Below, piece by piece: positions 1 to 10,722 of a stretch of 64,000 bases of DNA. Under the pieces are notes generated by a model that did no database searches, was not told the DNA's origin, and saw only the letters and a list, made by a program, of their open reading frames with translations. This DNA comes from CAVRUD01 sp963849635 (GTDB taxonomy: Bacteria; Chloroflexota; Chloroflexia; Thermomicrobiales; UBA6265): the NCBI GenBank assembly GCA_963849635.1, contig CAWKIA010000022.1:300208-364207 (forward strand), in the 5' to 3' direction. The number at the start of each line of letters is the position of its first letter. Position 1 is the stretch's first letter. Made by a program: the position numbers and the translations under genes.

Positions 1-1498
1 GAAGCTCTGGAAATCCGCGATGCCAACGATGTCCACACCGGCCGCCCAGAGGTCCGGGTAGCTGGTGACGGCCGCCAGCACCATGAAGCCACCATAGCTG
101 CGGCCCATCACCGCGATCTTGGCGGCATCGACCTCCGGCTGCGTCTTGAGCCATTCAACGGCGGATGCCAGGTCCGCAACAGCATCCGGCCGCTTTTCAC
201 GGTCGTCCAGGTGATGGTAGTGCTTGCCATAGCCAGTGCTGCCACGGACATTTGGAGCGAGAACAGCATAGCCGCGCTCAACCAAATACTGGGTAAACGG
301 GGAGAACTCCGTCTTTAGCTGGCTCTCCGGTCCCCCGTGGACGTAGACGACGACCGGCACCTTGGCGGACATCGCCTTCGGGCGGAACCAGAAGGCCGGG
401 ATCTGGAGACCATCAAAGGTCGGGATACCGGATTGTCTCCGGCTGGCGCAGAGAATCCGGTAGGCGCTGTGTCGTTGAGGAACGGACCACTTCCTGGGTC
501 GCGCCGCCAAGTTCGAACGTCCAGATGCAGGACGGAATCACCGCGCCGTTAACCGCGCACGCTAAGCGGGATCCATCCGGCGACCACGCCAACCCCGAGA
601 CGACACCAGCGGGGAGATCGGACACAGGTGATGACGTACCGCTCGCGGAGTTGCGCAGGAAGAGGCGTGAACTGCCGTCCTCGTTGACCGTGTAGGCGAG
701 CTTCGAGCCATCCGGCGACGGCGCCAGGGCATCGACATCCCACTCGCCGCTGGCAAGCACCGTTTGCTCGCCCGAATCGAGAGCAATCCGAAGCAGGCGC
801 TCTACGTCGCTGTCTTGATTGGAGGCCGCCAGAATCGCTCCGCCGGCCGGATCGAACGTCGCCGCCGTTATCGTCGCCTCACCGTCATGGGGCGTAAGGT
901 GACGCGGCACAGCGGCGCCATCGAGCGACACCAGGAAGAGGTCGTGATCGAGGTTCGTGTTGGAGCGGCGTACCAGGATCGCGGACCCGTCCGGCGACCA
1001 CGCCACCGGCGCCAGCCACCCGTCGATCGCCCAGGCGAGCCTGGAGGATCCCTTTTCCAGATCGATCACCCAGACATCGAAGAATTGACGCAATCTGGAG
1101 TTGCTGGCGTATGCGAGCCACCGGCCGTCAGCCGAGAGGACCGGGTCCTGGTGGATGACGTCGTCCTCGGTCGTCCTCCTCTGCGCTGGGCCTTCGCCGT
1201 CGAGGGTCCAGAGCTGGTGACGTTCGTTTCCGCCGCTATCGACGCCGAAGACCAGCCGGTCTGTGCGCGACGCCGTAATGAGCTTCGACACCGGTTCGAC
1301 ATAGGAAGTCAGTTGCCGGGAAGCGCCAGTCGTGAGGTCGATCTCATGGACTTGATAGGTGCCGGACTCATTCGCCAGGTAGGCAAGCGTTGTCGGTGTC
1401 CGCCAGACAGGAGAATTCGCCGACCGCGCCAGGAGAAAGTCTTCCAGGGTTGCCTGTGCCGACCGATCGGAAACTGCCGTTTTGCCTTGATTCTGCAC
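1..1498 (-). CDS. S9-family (prolyl oligopeptidase-type) serine peptidase, one frameshift, C-terminus outside window
   Basis: The protein starts at a GTG (1498) preceded by GAGGCGGG. The first ~355 residues are a beta-propeller with repeated SPDGS-type blades, as in DPP4/acylaminoacyl-peptidase relatives. The frame stops near 413, but a one-base shift at about 418 restores the peptidase domain down to base 1. That part shows the oxyanion region HGGPE and the nucleophile elbow GRSYGG at about 88-117. The catalytic Asp and His lie beyond the window edge. Family members cleave short peptides, usually in the cytoplasm. It lies downstream of, and on the same strand as, the oxidoreductase at 1620-2694 with a 121-base gap. 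The indel sits in a CCC run and could be a sequencing error. Confidence 0.85.
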
Positions 1499-1619
1499 AG
1501 CCCGCCTCGTCTTTCTCTGGCCCGGTCCGAACTCGCCCCGCGTTTGCGGTCGCCCAGCATACCGGCAAGTTTGATGTAGCGCATGCCCGGAGAGGAACTG
1601 TGAACGTCAGGTGATCGCG

Positions 1620-2694
1620 CTACGAAAGGCGGACGCGCTGGCCCGTGCGGGCGGCTTCGTAGGCCGCGTCGATGATCCGCAGGGCTCTCGTGACATCCTC
1701 ACCGGTCACCCTCGGATCCCGGTCCTCGTCGATCGCCGCGAGGAGATCGGCGATGATCGTCGCTCCGGTTGCCCCGTATCCTGGGACCGCCCGGTTCGTA
1801 TAGACGGTCTCCTGCGTGACGACCGGATCGAGATCCGTGCCGCCGCCAAACCAGGTCAGCCGGCCGTCAGGTCTGATCGTGATCGATCCTTTTACACCTC
1901 TGAGCGCCAGATACCCGTCACCGCCGGGCCTTGGGAGCGCGTACGCGTAGTGGATAGTGCCGAGCGCCCCGCTCGCGTAGCGCAGCCCGACGGAGACTGC
2001 ATCTTCGACGTCGATCCGTTCGCCTCCGACATTTCCTGTCATCGCTTGGACCTCGACGATCTCGTCCCCCGTCAGCCAGAGCAGTTGATCGATGTCGTGG
2101 ACGGCCAGCCAATGAAGGATCCCGCCGCCGCTTGCCTCGCCATCGAAGATCGGATTGCTGGGATCTCTGACGCTCACCGACGAGGTCGTGAAGACCGCCT
2201 CTGTCGTCAGCAGCCGGCCCAACCGTCCTTGGGCGACGATCGACTTGGCGTCCTGCCACCCCTGCCCATAGCGCCGCGTCAGGGCGACCGCGACCTTGAC
2301 GCCGGCTTCACGGGCGGCGCGAAAGGCAGACTCCGCTTCCGCGGCGGTACGCGCTCCGGGCTTGTCGACGAGGATGTGGACGCCAGCCTGGGCCAGGCGC
2401 GCGATTGCATCGGGCGCCAGATTGTTCGGCAGGGTTACCAGGGCAAGATCGACCTTTTCATTGCGCGAGGAGGGCATCCAGATCCGTGTAGAAGGGGATG
2501 GAGCGATAGGAATCGTCAAGAGCGGCGGGGAGGATAGCGTCGTGGTGGCTGGGAGCGAGTGTTGCTCCCCGTGCCGGATCGGGGTCATAGAGGGCGACGA
2601 TCTCAAGCCGATCCCGGAACAGTTCCAGGCTCTTGACCCAGCCGGTGACATGATAGTGGTTCAGCCCAATGACTCCGACACGCAGGTTCGCCAT
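1620..2694 (-). CDS. Gfo/Idh/MocA-family NAD(P)-dependent oxidoreductase, one frameshift
   Basis: ATG at 2694 follows GAGAGGAGAG. The N-terminal Rossmann strand reads VGVIGLNHYH, so the usual second and third glycines are replaced, which is seen in divergent members. A frame change near 2462 joins the first ~78 residues to the remainder. DKPGA matches the family lysine motif (usually EKP). The C-terminal half, with SGGGILHWLAVHDIDQLLWL, fits the GFO_IDH_MocA C-terminal domain and supplies the His used for catalysis. Total length of about 358 aa is normal. The substrate, probably a sugar or polyol, cannot be read from the sequence. It is divergent from the gamma-glutamyltransferase gene. Confidence 0.85.
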
Positions 2695-2904
2695 GATCTC
2701 TCCTCACCCTCGGGGCAGCCGTCTGTGGAGTGCGAGCTTCCGTGCGACACTGCCGAAAGTATCGCGTCGATCGCTCGCCATCGCAGATGGAGAAGCCGTC
2801 TTCGACATGCTTCGAGGCAGATCATTTGGCGGCGCGGAGCCGTAGACAGCCACCGGCAAATCAGAGAGCTCTTTCGGCACGATCGCGGCAGTGAGGAGGA
2901 CATC

Positions 2905-4562
2905 GTGGTCTGGGCAAATCGGGGGTTGACGCACCGGCCGATCGCCGTGGGAACGCAGGGGCGTGGTCGCATCGGCCAACCAACTGGCCTCGCTCGCGGG
3001 CCTGCGCATGCTGATCCAGGGTGGCAACGCGGTCGATGCCGCGGTCGCGGTCGCCGCCGCGCTCAACGTCGCCGAACCCTACATGTCCGGCATCGGCGGC
3101 GCCGGATACTTGATGCACTACGACGCTAACGACCGCGCGGTCCGCGTCCTCAACTACAACGGCAACGCCCCCAAAGCCGCGCATCTCGATGCGTTTGGGA
3201 ACCGGCAGGAGCAAGAGCATGGCCCCAAGTCGCCGATGCTTCCGGCAGCGTGCGGCGGCTGGCTGACCGCGCTTGAGACTAAGGGCACGCTTGATCGTGC
3301 GACCGTCTTTGCCCCGGCGATCGAATACGCCGAGTATGGCGTGCCCCTGACGACCCTGAACGAGCACTTCTTCGGCCGGGCCGCGGGCGCCGGGCACCTG
3401 GACGAACTCGCCAGAAGCGGTCTTCGTTCCCGGCGGCGTCGCTCCGGCTGCCGGCACGGTCATCAAGCAACCGATAGCTCGCCGAGACCTTCCGGCGCGT
3501 CGTCGACGGCGGCATGGACGCGTTCTACCGTGGACCGATTGGAAGGAGATCGTTGCGTCGGTGCAATCACGAGGCGGCCTCCTCAGCGAAGCAGACCTGG
3601 AGGAGTTCCAGCCCTTCTGGGAAGTGCCCACATCGATCGACTATCGCGGCTACACGGTGCACACCGCGCCCCCGCCATGCTCCGGCATCCAGTATCTGCA
3701 GAGCCTCAAGCTGGTGGAGCGGTTCGATCTGGCGGGGATGGGACACAACAGCGCCGAGGCAATCCACATCATGTTGGAGGCGATGAAGATCGCGACGGCG
3801 GATCGCATCCACTACGCGCCAATGGGCGCGGACTGCCCCACCGACGAACTGCTTTCGCGCGAGCTACATCGCCGCAGCGCAGCGCGCTGATCGACGCGCA
3901 GCACGGTCGGATTCAGCGAGGGCGAGCGGTTCGATTCACGGCTGGACGACGCCAGCGCCGATCCCGCCCGGATCCCTCCGGACGACGCACAAGATGCCAG
4001 AGTCGACCACCCACTTCGACGTCATCGACGGCGAGGGCAATGCCGTCGCCGTCACGCAGAGCCTGGGCGACGGGTTCGGCAGCGGCGTGATGGCGGGCTC
4101 GACCGGGATGATGCTCAACAACTTCAACTACTGGTTCGACAGCGACCCGCGAGAGCCCGAACGTGATCGGCCCCGGCAAGCGCATCGAGATGTGCATGGC
4201 TCCGGCGGCGATGACCCACGGGGACGGCGCGCTCTTCGGCGTGATCGGCACACCCGGCTCGTTCGGCATCCTGCAGACGACGCCGCAGATGATCATGAAC
4301 CTGCATCGACCACGGGTTCAGCATCCAGGCCGCGATCGAGGCGCCCCGCGTGCGTGCCTACGAAGCGACCACGGTCGAGATCGAAGCGCGCATCCCGAAG
4401 GTCGTCCGCGACGACCTGATCCGGCGCGGGCACACCATCCGTCTCATCGACGACTGGTCCTTCCTGGTCGGCGGCGGTCAGGGCGCCCTCGTCGATCCGG
4501 ACAGCGGCGCGCTCTACGGCGGCGCCGACCCACGACGGGATGGGGTAGCGCTCGGGTTCTAA
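2905..4562 (+). pseudogene. ggt: gamma-glutamyltransferase, broken by about eight single-base indels
   Basis: Family enzymes hydrolyse or transfer the gamma-glutamyl group of glutathione and related peptides, and mature by self-cleavage before a threonine. GTG at 2905 has GAGGAGGA eight bases upstream. The large subunit is recognisable from VVASANQLASLAGL and QGGNAVDAAVAVAAALNV. The small subunit starts at STTHFDVIDGEGNAVAVTQS (about 4000-4060), which contains the Thr nucleophile. SFGILQTTPQMIMN and the C-terminus GALYGGADPRRDG follow. The reading frame changes near 2960, 3415, 3477, 3548, 3863, 3990, 4150 and 4305. Every segment still matches the family, and the breaks are indels rather than stop substitutions. 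This is either very recent decay or clustered sequence error. No signal peptide is visible at the chosen start. Confidence 0.85.
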
Positions 4563-4599
4563 GGGCGACGATAGGCCATCACGGACTCGAAGAATTCTC

Positions 4600-5788
4600 C
4601 TAGTCCAACGGCAGGCCGGCTTCCTCAAGGGCGGCATTCAGTTGCGCTTCGGCGGCTTCGTGCAGAGGCAGGATGCTGACGACGGTTTGTAACATCACGT
4701 CGATGTTCAGGCCCGTCAGGCTGACGGTGTCGGCCGCTCCACTGAGATAGTCGTCGACGTTGGCCATCTGGCGTGCCGTCGTCGCGAGCGGCTCGAGCAC
4801 CGCCAGATAGGCCGACTTCAACTCCTCGAAGCGTGGCGGTGTCGTCGCTGCCGATACGTCTTTGTGCACGACGACCCACCCGAGGAACACCCAGCCAAGT
4901 TCATCGATCGGAGCATTCGGATTCGCTGCGAGGATCTGCAACAGCTGGTCGAGACGGAGGAATGAGAGACGCAACAGGGACGCGCTGTCTTTGAGATCCG
5001 TCAGGTACGCCTTCTCAGCGGCATCTGCAGCGGCGCTCGCCTGTTCTTCGTCAGCCTCCTCAGCCGTCGCGCTGAGCAGCAAGCTGTCCAGAGAGTCGTC
5101 AGCCGCCCGCCCATAGACGAGGAGGTCGTAAACGCGACCTGCTTCGATTTCGGTGGCCGGCCGGCTCAGGAGGACGTCGCTCGTGCCGGTCGCGCGGATC
5201 TCCAAATCGACCGCTCCGGCATCGATATCGGCATACTTGGTCGCACCGGGATACCGGACATCTTCGTAGATCGTAGGGCCGTCGCTGATCCCGAGATCGA
5301 TCCCGTCCAGGTCGGTCACCAGATCGACGAGGCGGAGGCGAGCGGTGTCAGGCTCCAGCGGCCGCACCAGGACGGCGAAGGATTGACTGTGGAGGTCGGG
5401 AAACTCTCCGTAGATGGGAATGACGTAGCGGAGGTTCTCGTCGAGCGTCAGACGTCGACGTGAGCCCCGCCTGGCTTAGATCCTCGCCCGCTGGCACGAC
5501 GACAAATTCGAGCGTGCCGCCTGGCTGACGTGCCGGTTTGGTTGCCTTGCCGAAGACAAGTTCGTCCACTACTCGTTCACCGTCGACGTAGATATCGAGG
5601 GCCGGCGCCCCCGCCGCGACGTTGACGTAGCGCACGAGCGCGCCCTTGCCGGCGGCCCTGACTCGTAGTGCTGGCAGGGCCAACACCGCCAGGGCCGCCG
5701 CCGAGACCTGGAGATACGTGCGCCGGGAAACCTTGCGCTCCCGCCCCATGGCCAAGAGGCGCGAATCATTATGAGATCGCGGGGACAT
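4600..5788 (-). CDS. TAT-exported DUF4397-type protein, one frameshift
   Basis: ATG at 5788 follows GGAGGT. Residues ~18-45 form a twin-arginine signal (KVSRRTYLQ, then an Ala/Leu-rich stretch ending at VRAAG). The mature part, VRYVNVAAGAPALDIYVDG, is typical of DUF4397 beta-sandwich domains. After a frame change near 5460 the second half continues with YADIDAGAVDLEIRATGTSD. A helical C-terminal region without a recognised domain follows (DSASLLRLSFLRLDQLLQIL). The role is unknown; the protein is likely extracytoplasmic. The frameshift separates the two halves of the DUF4397 domain, so a truncated product would not fold normally. Confidence 0.75.
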
Positions 5789-5935
5789 GGATACCTCCAG
5801 TATGAGGCTGTGGAGACGTGAAGATTGGGCGACCTTGACGGTAGCGAGCGAGTGCCCAGCCATCATCCGGCAGGAGTTACCGCGTGACATCAGTAAAAAT
5901 TGCGTAATTCGCCATTGATGTTGACCGGCCCAGGG

Positions 5936-6202
5936 TCAATGCCCGGCCGGGACCAACGGCGGCGCAATCTCGTTGGTTGTCGTCACAACGAGCCCGAGGC
6001 AAATCGCAATCGCCGCCGCCTCCCGCCGGTTGGCGGCCCCGAGCTTGGTGAGGATGCTCGCGACGTGCGACATCACCGTGCGCGGGGAGATGTAAAGGTC
6101 GGCGGCGATCTCTTTGTCCGTGAAACGCTGGACAAGCAAGGCGAGAACCTGGCGCTCCCGGCCAGAAAGTATTGGAACCTGTACCAGACCCTGAGCACTC
6201 AT
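5936..6202 (-). CDS. short LuxR-type HTH protein
   Basis: The 88-residue product is almost only a GerE/LuxR DNA-binding domain: ILSGREREV-like start, then FTDKEIAADLYISPRTVMSH as recognition helix region, then LTKLGAANRREAAAIAI. No receiver, ATPase or ligand domain precedes it in any frame. It is therefore either a solo HTH regulator or the surviving end of a longer regulator. I chose the ATG at 6202; an in-frame ATG at 6268 would add 22 residues lacking family similarity. It could bind DNA as a dimer, but its targets are unknown. Confidence 0.65.
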   Translation of the reverse strand: MSAQGLVQVPILSGRERQVLALLVQRFTDKEIAADLYISPRTVMSHVASILTKLGAANRREAAAIAICLGLVVTTTNEIAPPLVPAGH

Positions 6203-6427
6203 TGCCGCCGACCTCGCTCCCACTCCACTGCCGAATCGATACCTTGGGTAGCATCGATCTTCGGCCACATGGGACGCGCAGGCATCCGAAAGGTTACGGA
6301 TTCAGCACCGACTGCCGAACATGGAGGCGCTACGTATTCAGACACCACGCGCACGTCGATCCCGACCAGGGACCACCCTCGTCGGAGATCGTCTCCGGCA
6401 TGATTGGACCGCATCAATGTTGGACGA

Positions 6428-6823
6428 TCAGGGCAGGTCAAACAACGACGCCTGGGTACTGGTTTCCTCTCCGGCGACAAAACGGGCCCGCTTCAGGTCG
6501 ATCCGATAATCATCCTCAGAACCAAGCACAGGTGTCCGCTCTTCGACGTAATAGGTCCAAGCTCGCGCTTCCAGGAACCGGGGCGGGTGCCCGGTCGAGC
6601 GAATCACCCGCCACCAGGCTACGTCGGCGCCATGGTGCTGCATGACCCTGCCGACCATGCGCGCGACAAATGGACCGTCCACGTCCCCGAAGCCGGGGTG
6701 AGGACCGATGGCATCGGCAACATCGCCATACGTCATGACCTTGCCCGCCGGGATAGTACCTACGACCTCAAGTACTTCACGCACCAGGTCCGGAGTCGGT
6801 TCCCATGTATCGTCCCAGGTCAT
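6428..6823 (-). CDS. alkyltransferase-like (MGMT C-domain) DNA-repair protein
   Basis: The ~131-aa product matches the DNA-binding domain of O6-alkylguanine-DNA alkyltransferases: VLEVVGTIPAGKVMTYGDVADAIG, then VGRVMQHHGADVAWWRVIRSTG. The active-site PCHR is replaced by AWWR, so the acceptor Cys is missing. This is characteristic of alkyltransferase-like proteins, which bind alkylated bases and recruit nucleotide excision repair without transferring the alkyl group. An ATG at 6823 is assumed, with a weak ribosome site. An in-frame start at 6910 would add 29 residues that do not resemble the family. The next upstream gene on the same strand is the hydrolase at 6910-7800. Confidence 0.8.
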   Translation of the reverse strand: MTWDDTWEPTPDLVREVLEVVGTIPAGKVMTYGDVADAIGPHPGFGDVDGPFVARMVGRVMQHHGADVAWWRVIRSTGHPPRFLEARAWTYYVEERTPVLGSEDDYRIDLKRARFVAGEETSTQASLFDLP

Positions 6824-6909
6824 GGAAGGCACCGCCCTACTGTGGCATTTAACGGGTTCAGCGACTACGCGAATGATATCCGCACCGTGATCACCCAGTC
6901 CCGGAGCCA

Positions 6910-7800
6910 TCAGACCCGGGCGGCCCCACTTCCCGTGTTGCGCACTTCCACGACAACCGACCGAATAGCCTCGATGACCAGCTCAGGTTGCTCGAGCAGG
7001 ATGTAGTGCCCGCTCGTAGGCGCGACGAGCTGCCGGGCGGTGGGCGTCAGCTTGGCCAGGTCCGCCTGCAAGTCCTGCCAGACCGCCTCCATTGCCTCGG
7101 CCGAGATACCGGACGGTATCTCGGCCGCTGTGTATCCACGCCCGTGCGTGACAACAACCAGGGGGATCGGGTCAAGCGGCCGGGCCATGGCGGCGTCACG
7201 CATCTGGGCGAAGCTGGCATCCAGGTCGATCCGCTCGAAGTCCGGGTACACATCAAGACCCGGCGGATTCATCGCCATCCCATCAAGTACTGCCCACTGC
7301 TCGGGTGTCATCACCGCTTGAAACCGCTCGCTTTGCTCCTCGTGCGAAGCGTCGACGAGGACCAAGCCGGCGACCTCGGCCGGATAGGTGGCGGAGTAGA
7401 GACGGCCGACGACTCCACCGAGTGAATGTCCAACCAGGACGAAGGGTCCTGGAACACCCGCCGCATGGAGGAGCGCGTGGAGGTCCGCGACCAGATCGGC
7501 GACGGTGCGGGGCTGGGGGACTGAGTCGCTGCGGGAGCGCTGACCCGGATCGCCGGGGTCGGTCAGAATCGTCCCCGGGCGATCGTAGGCGCAGACGCAC
7601 GTGAAAGCGGCAACTCCTGGCAGGACCGCAGTCTTGCCAGGCGACTCCCCAAGCGCGATCGTGTCCCAGATGTCGGCCCGATGAGGATAGCCGGCCTCGA
7701 GGACGACAGTCGGGCCACCGGCGCCGCGGCATTCGAGCCACAGCCGCCGCCCACCGATGTCGACCAACCCGGCAACGTGGCCATTTCCTACGGTCGGCAT
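6910..7800 (-). CDS. alpha/beta-fold hydrolase
   Basis: The 296-residue intact frame has the alpha/beta hydrolase order. GGPTVVLEAGYPH gives the oxyanion region and GHSLGGVVGRLY contains the Ser nucleophile. GLVLVDASHEEQ follows, and SGHYILLEQPELV near the C-terminus carries the catalytic His. Family members are esterases, lactonases or epoxide-type hydrolases; the substrate cannot be deduced. No export signal is seen. The start at 7800 (ATG) was chosen over an upstream in-frame codon at 7830 because the domain begins just after it. Confidence 0.8.
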   Translation of the reverse strand: MPTVGNGHVAGLVDIGGRRLWLECRGAGGPTVVLEAGYPHRADIWDTIALGESPGKTAVLPGVAAFTCVCAYDRPGTILTDPGDPGQRSRSDSVPQPRTVADLVADLHALLHAAGVPGPFVLVGHSLGGVVGRLYSATYPAEVAGLVLVDASHEEQSERFQAVMTPEQWAVLDGMAMNPPGLDVYPDFERIDLDASFAQMRDAAMARPLDPIPLVVVTHGRGYTAAEIPSGISAEAMEAVWQDLQADLAKLTPTARQLVAPTSGHYILLEQPELVIEAIRSVVVEVRNTGSGAARV

Positions 7801-7832
7801 ACTCCACCTGTGTGATCTCACGGATTGCACCC

Positions 7833-9292
7833 CTACAGCGATTTCACGGGAAGACAGTAGTCCAGGATGATTCGGGTCTTGGGGCCTGGCTCCTCGCTAT
7901 CGAAGTAGATCTCGAAGGGCGGCCGGTCGTCGGCCTGATAGCCGCTTTCGGGCAGCCACCCGCCATACATGGCGTCGACGAGTCGCCCGATCTCGGCCGG
8001 GTCCTCGACGTCGATTCGCTGCACCGCGTATTTGCCCCCGTGGAGGTCCTGAATATCGACGTTGGCACTGCCCTGTGTCACCTCCCCAGGGGACGGTAAC
8101 GCAGGCGTCGTAGCGACAGCGTGCGGTCGGCGAAATGTCAGGGTTATCGTGGGGCACGCCGATAACCAGGGTATCCGACCTGAAGAGATCGCGGTCGGCT
8201 GCCCAGCGACAGACCTGCTGGAACGCGGCGCTGAGGTGCTCCTGGAACTCACCCTTGCTGTAGCCGAGCCGGCGAATGTAGGCAACGTGATAGCTGGGCA
8301 ACGTCTTGACTTCGACCACCATGTCCTGTCCTCCGTTCAGACTTCGCTCTGCATCATGTCGACAGCTGGAGGATAGGGCTCCACGGTCTGCGCCTCGCGC
8401 CGGTCCAGCAACGGGAGGGCGCCAAGGTCGGGCGGCGGGTCGAAGAGCAGGGCGATGGCCGCATGCAAGGCGGGTTGATAATATTGACCAGCAACACGTA
8501 GTCCCGCCGGCCGCACGAACCTGCTGGCAGAGGCCGCGTTGACAGAACAAGGCATCGCCGGTGAGCACCCGCTCGCCCCAATCGATCCGCTCCAGCAGCG
8601 CGGGCGCGACCGACAGTTCGGCGGCGGCTTTGTCCCCCACGCCGGTGATCGGTTCGTGGGCCAACACCAGGCCGGATTCATGACTAAAGGCGCTCAGGGC
8701 ATGCACCGGGCAGCCCGCCGTCGCCGCGAAGCGCAGCCGCCCTCGCTGGGCCTTGCCGTCGATGGCGACGCCTTGGCGGCCGGTCGCCGGGGCGGCGGCC
8801 GGGGCGATGTGGGCGGCCAAGATCGCGGCCAACGCATCGCCATCGAGCTGCCGAAACAGGCGGTGCAGGGTCGATTCTGGAGGATAGGTCGGGGTAAACA
8901 GATTGCCTTCTCCATGCTTGCGCACTTCCGGCTCGGATCGCGTTGTCCCGCGGAACGGAACTCGGTGGCGTTGACGCCGAAGCGGGCCTTGAACGCGCGG
9001 GAGAAGTTGGAGTGGGAGGAGAAGCCGCAGGCGAGGGCAATGTCCGTCACGCGGGTGGTTGGTTGCCAGAGCAGCAGGTTGGCAGCTCGTTCCAAGACGG
9101 AGCCGCCAAATGTAGGCGCCGAGTGTCTCGCCCGTCAGTGCCTTGAAGATGCGATGGAAGTGGTAACGGGGAGAACGCCGCGACCTGGGCGAGTTCCTGG
9201 AGTGACAACGGCTCATCCAAATGCTCGTCGATGTAGTTGATCACCCGATTGAGCCGCGCCGTGTATTCCCAGCGGAGCGAGTCTGTCGTCAT
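7833..9292 (-). pseudogene. AraC-family regulator with GyrI-like effector domain, split by a transposase remnant
   Basis: ATG at 9292 starts an AraC HTH: LNRVINYIDEHLDEPLSLQE, YHFHRIFKALTGETLGAYI, then VTDIALACGFSSHSNFSRAF. Frame changes fall near 9163 and 9090. About 110 residues in, the gene is interrupted by 8345-8890. It then resumes as a GyrI-like ligand domain (VVEVKTLPSYHVAYIRRLG to GGWLPESGYQADDRPPFEIY), with another frame change near 8093, and ends at 7833. AraC plus GyrI is a standard architecture for drug- or metabolite-responsive activators. The order HTH, foreign DNA, GyrI shows that one gene was broken by insertion. The GyrI half could still be translated separately from about 8322. 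Confidence 0.8.
8345..8890 (-). mobile_element. ISAs1-family transposase remnant inside the AraC gene
   Basis: In the minus-strand frame the segment reads STLHRLFRQLDGDALAAILA, then VAIDGKAQRGRL, then ERVLTGDALFCQRGLCQQVR. These match the ISAs1 DDE transposase: the first catalytic Asp lies in VAIDGKA and the second in TGDALFCQR. A frame change falls near 8470. The N- and C-terminal thirds of a full ISAs1 transposase (about 350-390 aa) are missing. No inverted terminal repeats or target duplication could be identified at the edges. It is therefore a decayed internal fragment and not mobile by itself. Confidence 0.75.
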
Positions 9293-9438
9293 GCCAAGGC
9301 CTCCAGCCGCTCCCGGTGCAGGTATCCCGAGCGATTGTAGCGACGTGGATGCTTCGTGCCTTGTCTCAGCTTGCTGTGGAACAGATCCTGTGCCAGCGCA
9401 TGGGCGCGGCCGATTCGCCAACACGCTAATAACGTCGA

Positions 9439-9472
9439 CAAGCGCCCGCCCCAAGATCGGGGCGGGCGCTTG
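9439..9472 (-). terminator. hairpin downstream of the hydrolase gene at 9520
   Basis: A perfect 14-bp inverted repeat (left arm CAAGCGCCCGCCCC) has a six-base loop. It lies 48 bases beyond the stop of the minus-strand hydrolase and before the AraC start. A run of T follows only weakly, so termination is inferred from position and stem strength. Confidence 0.55.
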
Positions 9473-9519
9473 CCGCTGACGACTGATTCTATCGCCTCGC
9501 GGTAGTGCCGCGGCTCGCC

Positions 9520-10416
9520 TTAGGAGGCGAGGGTGCCGAGCGCAGTGCGGATCAGGTCGGCGACGGCGGTCGGCTGGGAGATCATCACGACGTGTGAGGC
9601 GTCGACATCGACTGTGATCGCCCCGGCCCGGGCCGCCATGGCGCGCAACCCGGTAACGCCGATCGTCACGTCGGCGGTGGCGATCACTGCCCAGGAGGGG
9701 AGCGTCTTCCAACCGGCCGGACCGGACGGCTCGCCAAATCCAGTCTCGGCGCCGGGACGCTGCGAGACGGCCATCGCCGCCGCGACATCGTCCGGCAGGT
9801 CGGCGCAGAAGACCTCGTGGAAGGACGCCTGGTCGATGTACAGCTCGTGGCCGGGCGCTGCTGGATCACCGGACGGGAACTCAGCCGGGCGCAACGCATT
9901 GCCGAGCAGGCTGTCGGTCGCCTGGCCGGCGAGCGCCAGAACCGACTCGCCCTCATCCGGGGCAAATGCGGCGACGTAGACCAGACCCACCGCGTTCGGG
10001 ATCTGCGGCGCGGCGTTGGTGATCACCACACCGCCGTAGGAGTGACCCACGAGCAGGACCGGCCCAGGGATCTGGTTGGCGACGCTGGCAATGTAGGCGG
10101 CGTCGCTGGAGACTCCCCGTAGCGGATTGGCCGGCGCCATCACGGTGATGCCATCGGCCAGCAACTCGGTGATGACGCCCGTCCAGCCAGAGGCATCGGC
10201 GAAGGCGCCGTGGACGAGGAGGACGGTCGGAGCGGAAGAAGCCGGGGTTGCATCGGTCATCGGGGTGCCCTCCTGGGCCTGGGAAACGGACGAACGGGCC
10301 AAGGACGCCGCGACGGCCATGGCTGCACCTGCGCCGGCCGCCCGGCCCAGGGCCGTGCGCCGGGAGAATCGACCACCGTGGGCAGTGGGATTGCGGACCT
10401 CATGTGACGGAGTCAT
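9520..10416 (-). CDS. TAT-exported alpha/beta hydrolase
   Basis: The frame is intact (298 aa) from ATG 10416, which follows GGTGAGGAAG. A twin-arginine signal is clear (FSRRTALGRAAGAGAAMAVA), and the mature chain starts after SQAQEG with a Thr/Pro/Ala-rich linker. The hydrolase domain shows VLLVHGAFADASGW, the nucleophile elbow GHSYGG, and SHVVMISQP near the end with the catalytic His. The best general match is the salicylate esterase/pyrethroid hydrolase-like alpha/beta hydrolase group, which typically cleaves small esters. Export to the cell surface is inferred from the signal. Confidence 0.82.
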   Translation of the reverse strand: MTPSHEVRNPTAHGGRFSRRTALGRAAGAGAAMAVAASLARSSVSQAQEGTPMTDATPASSAPTVLLVHGAFADASGWTGVITELLADGITVMAPANPLRGVSSDAAYIASVANQIPGPVLLVGHSYGGVVITNAAPQIPNAVGLVYVAAFAPDEGESVLALAGQATDSLLGNALRPAEFPSGDPAAPGHELYIDQASFHEVFCADLPDDVAAAMAVSQRPGAETGFGEPSGPAGWKTLPSWAVIATADVTIGVTGLRAMAARAGAITVDVDASHVVMISQPTAVADLIRTALGTLAS

Positions 10417-10722
10417 CGAGCTTCCTCACCTTCACGCGTGCTGCTGTTTGAAGCACTCTCCAGATGAGCGCCGCGTCGTGTGCCGGCACCACGGCGGAAT
10501 CAACGGCCTCGATCGGAAGTGATCCCTTTTGCCCTGGTGTGCGCATCACCGGGCTCCTGATGTCACTCCGCGATCCAGGCCGCCGACCTCAGCGATGAGT
10601 GTTCTCGGCACAGGTATCAGAATGAGGCACGGTAGCCCTCAGCACACCCGGCAAACTGCTTGGTTTTTTGGGGGATCTACCAGGGAAAACCAGTCACAAT
10701 TACCGGGTTTGTGAACACACCG
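10417..10722. other. intergenic, nothing recognised
   Basis: This 306-base gap separates the end of the second LuxR regulator from the start of the TAT hydrolase. I see no credible gene or repeat. It presumably carries the hydrolase promoter, but I could not pick convincing -35/-10 boxes. Confidence 0.4.

Noticed and set aside
2861..3631. Long minus-strand open frame opposite gamma-glutamyltransferase
   Set aside because: Arg-rich antisense of a real family gene, with no motif or ribosome site; typical of high-GC shadow frames.
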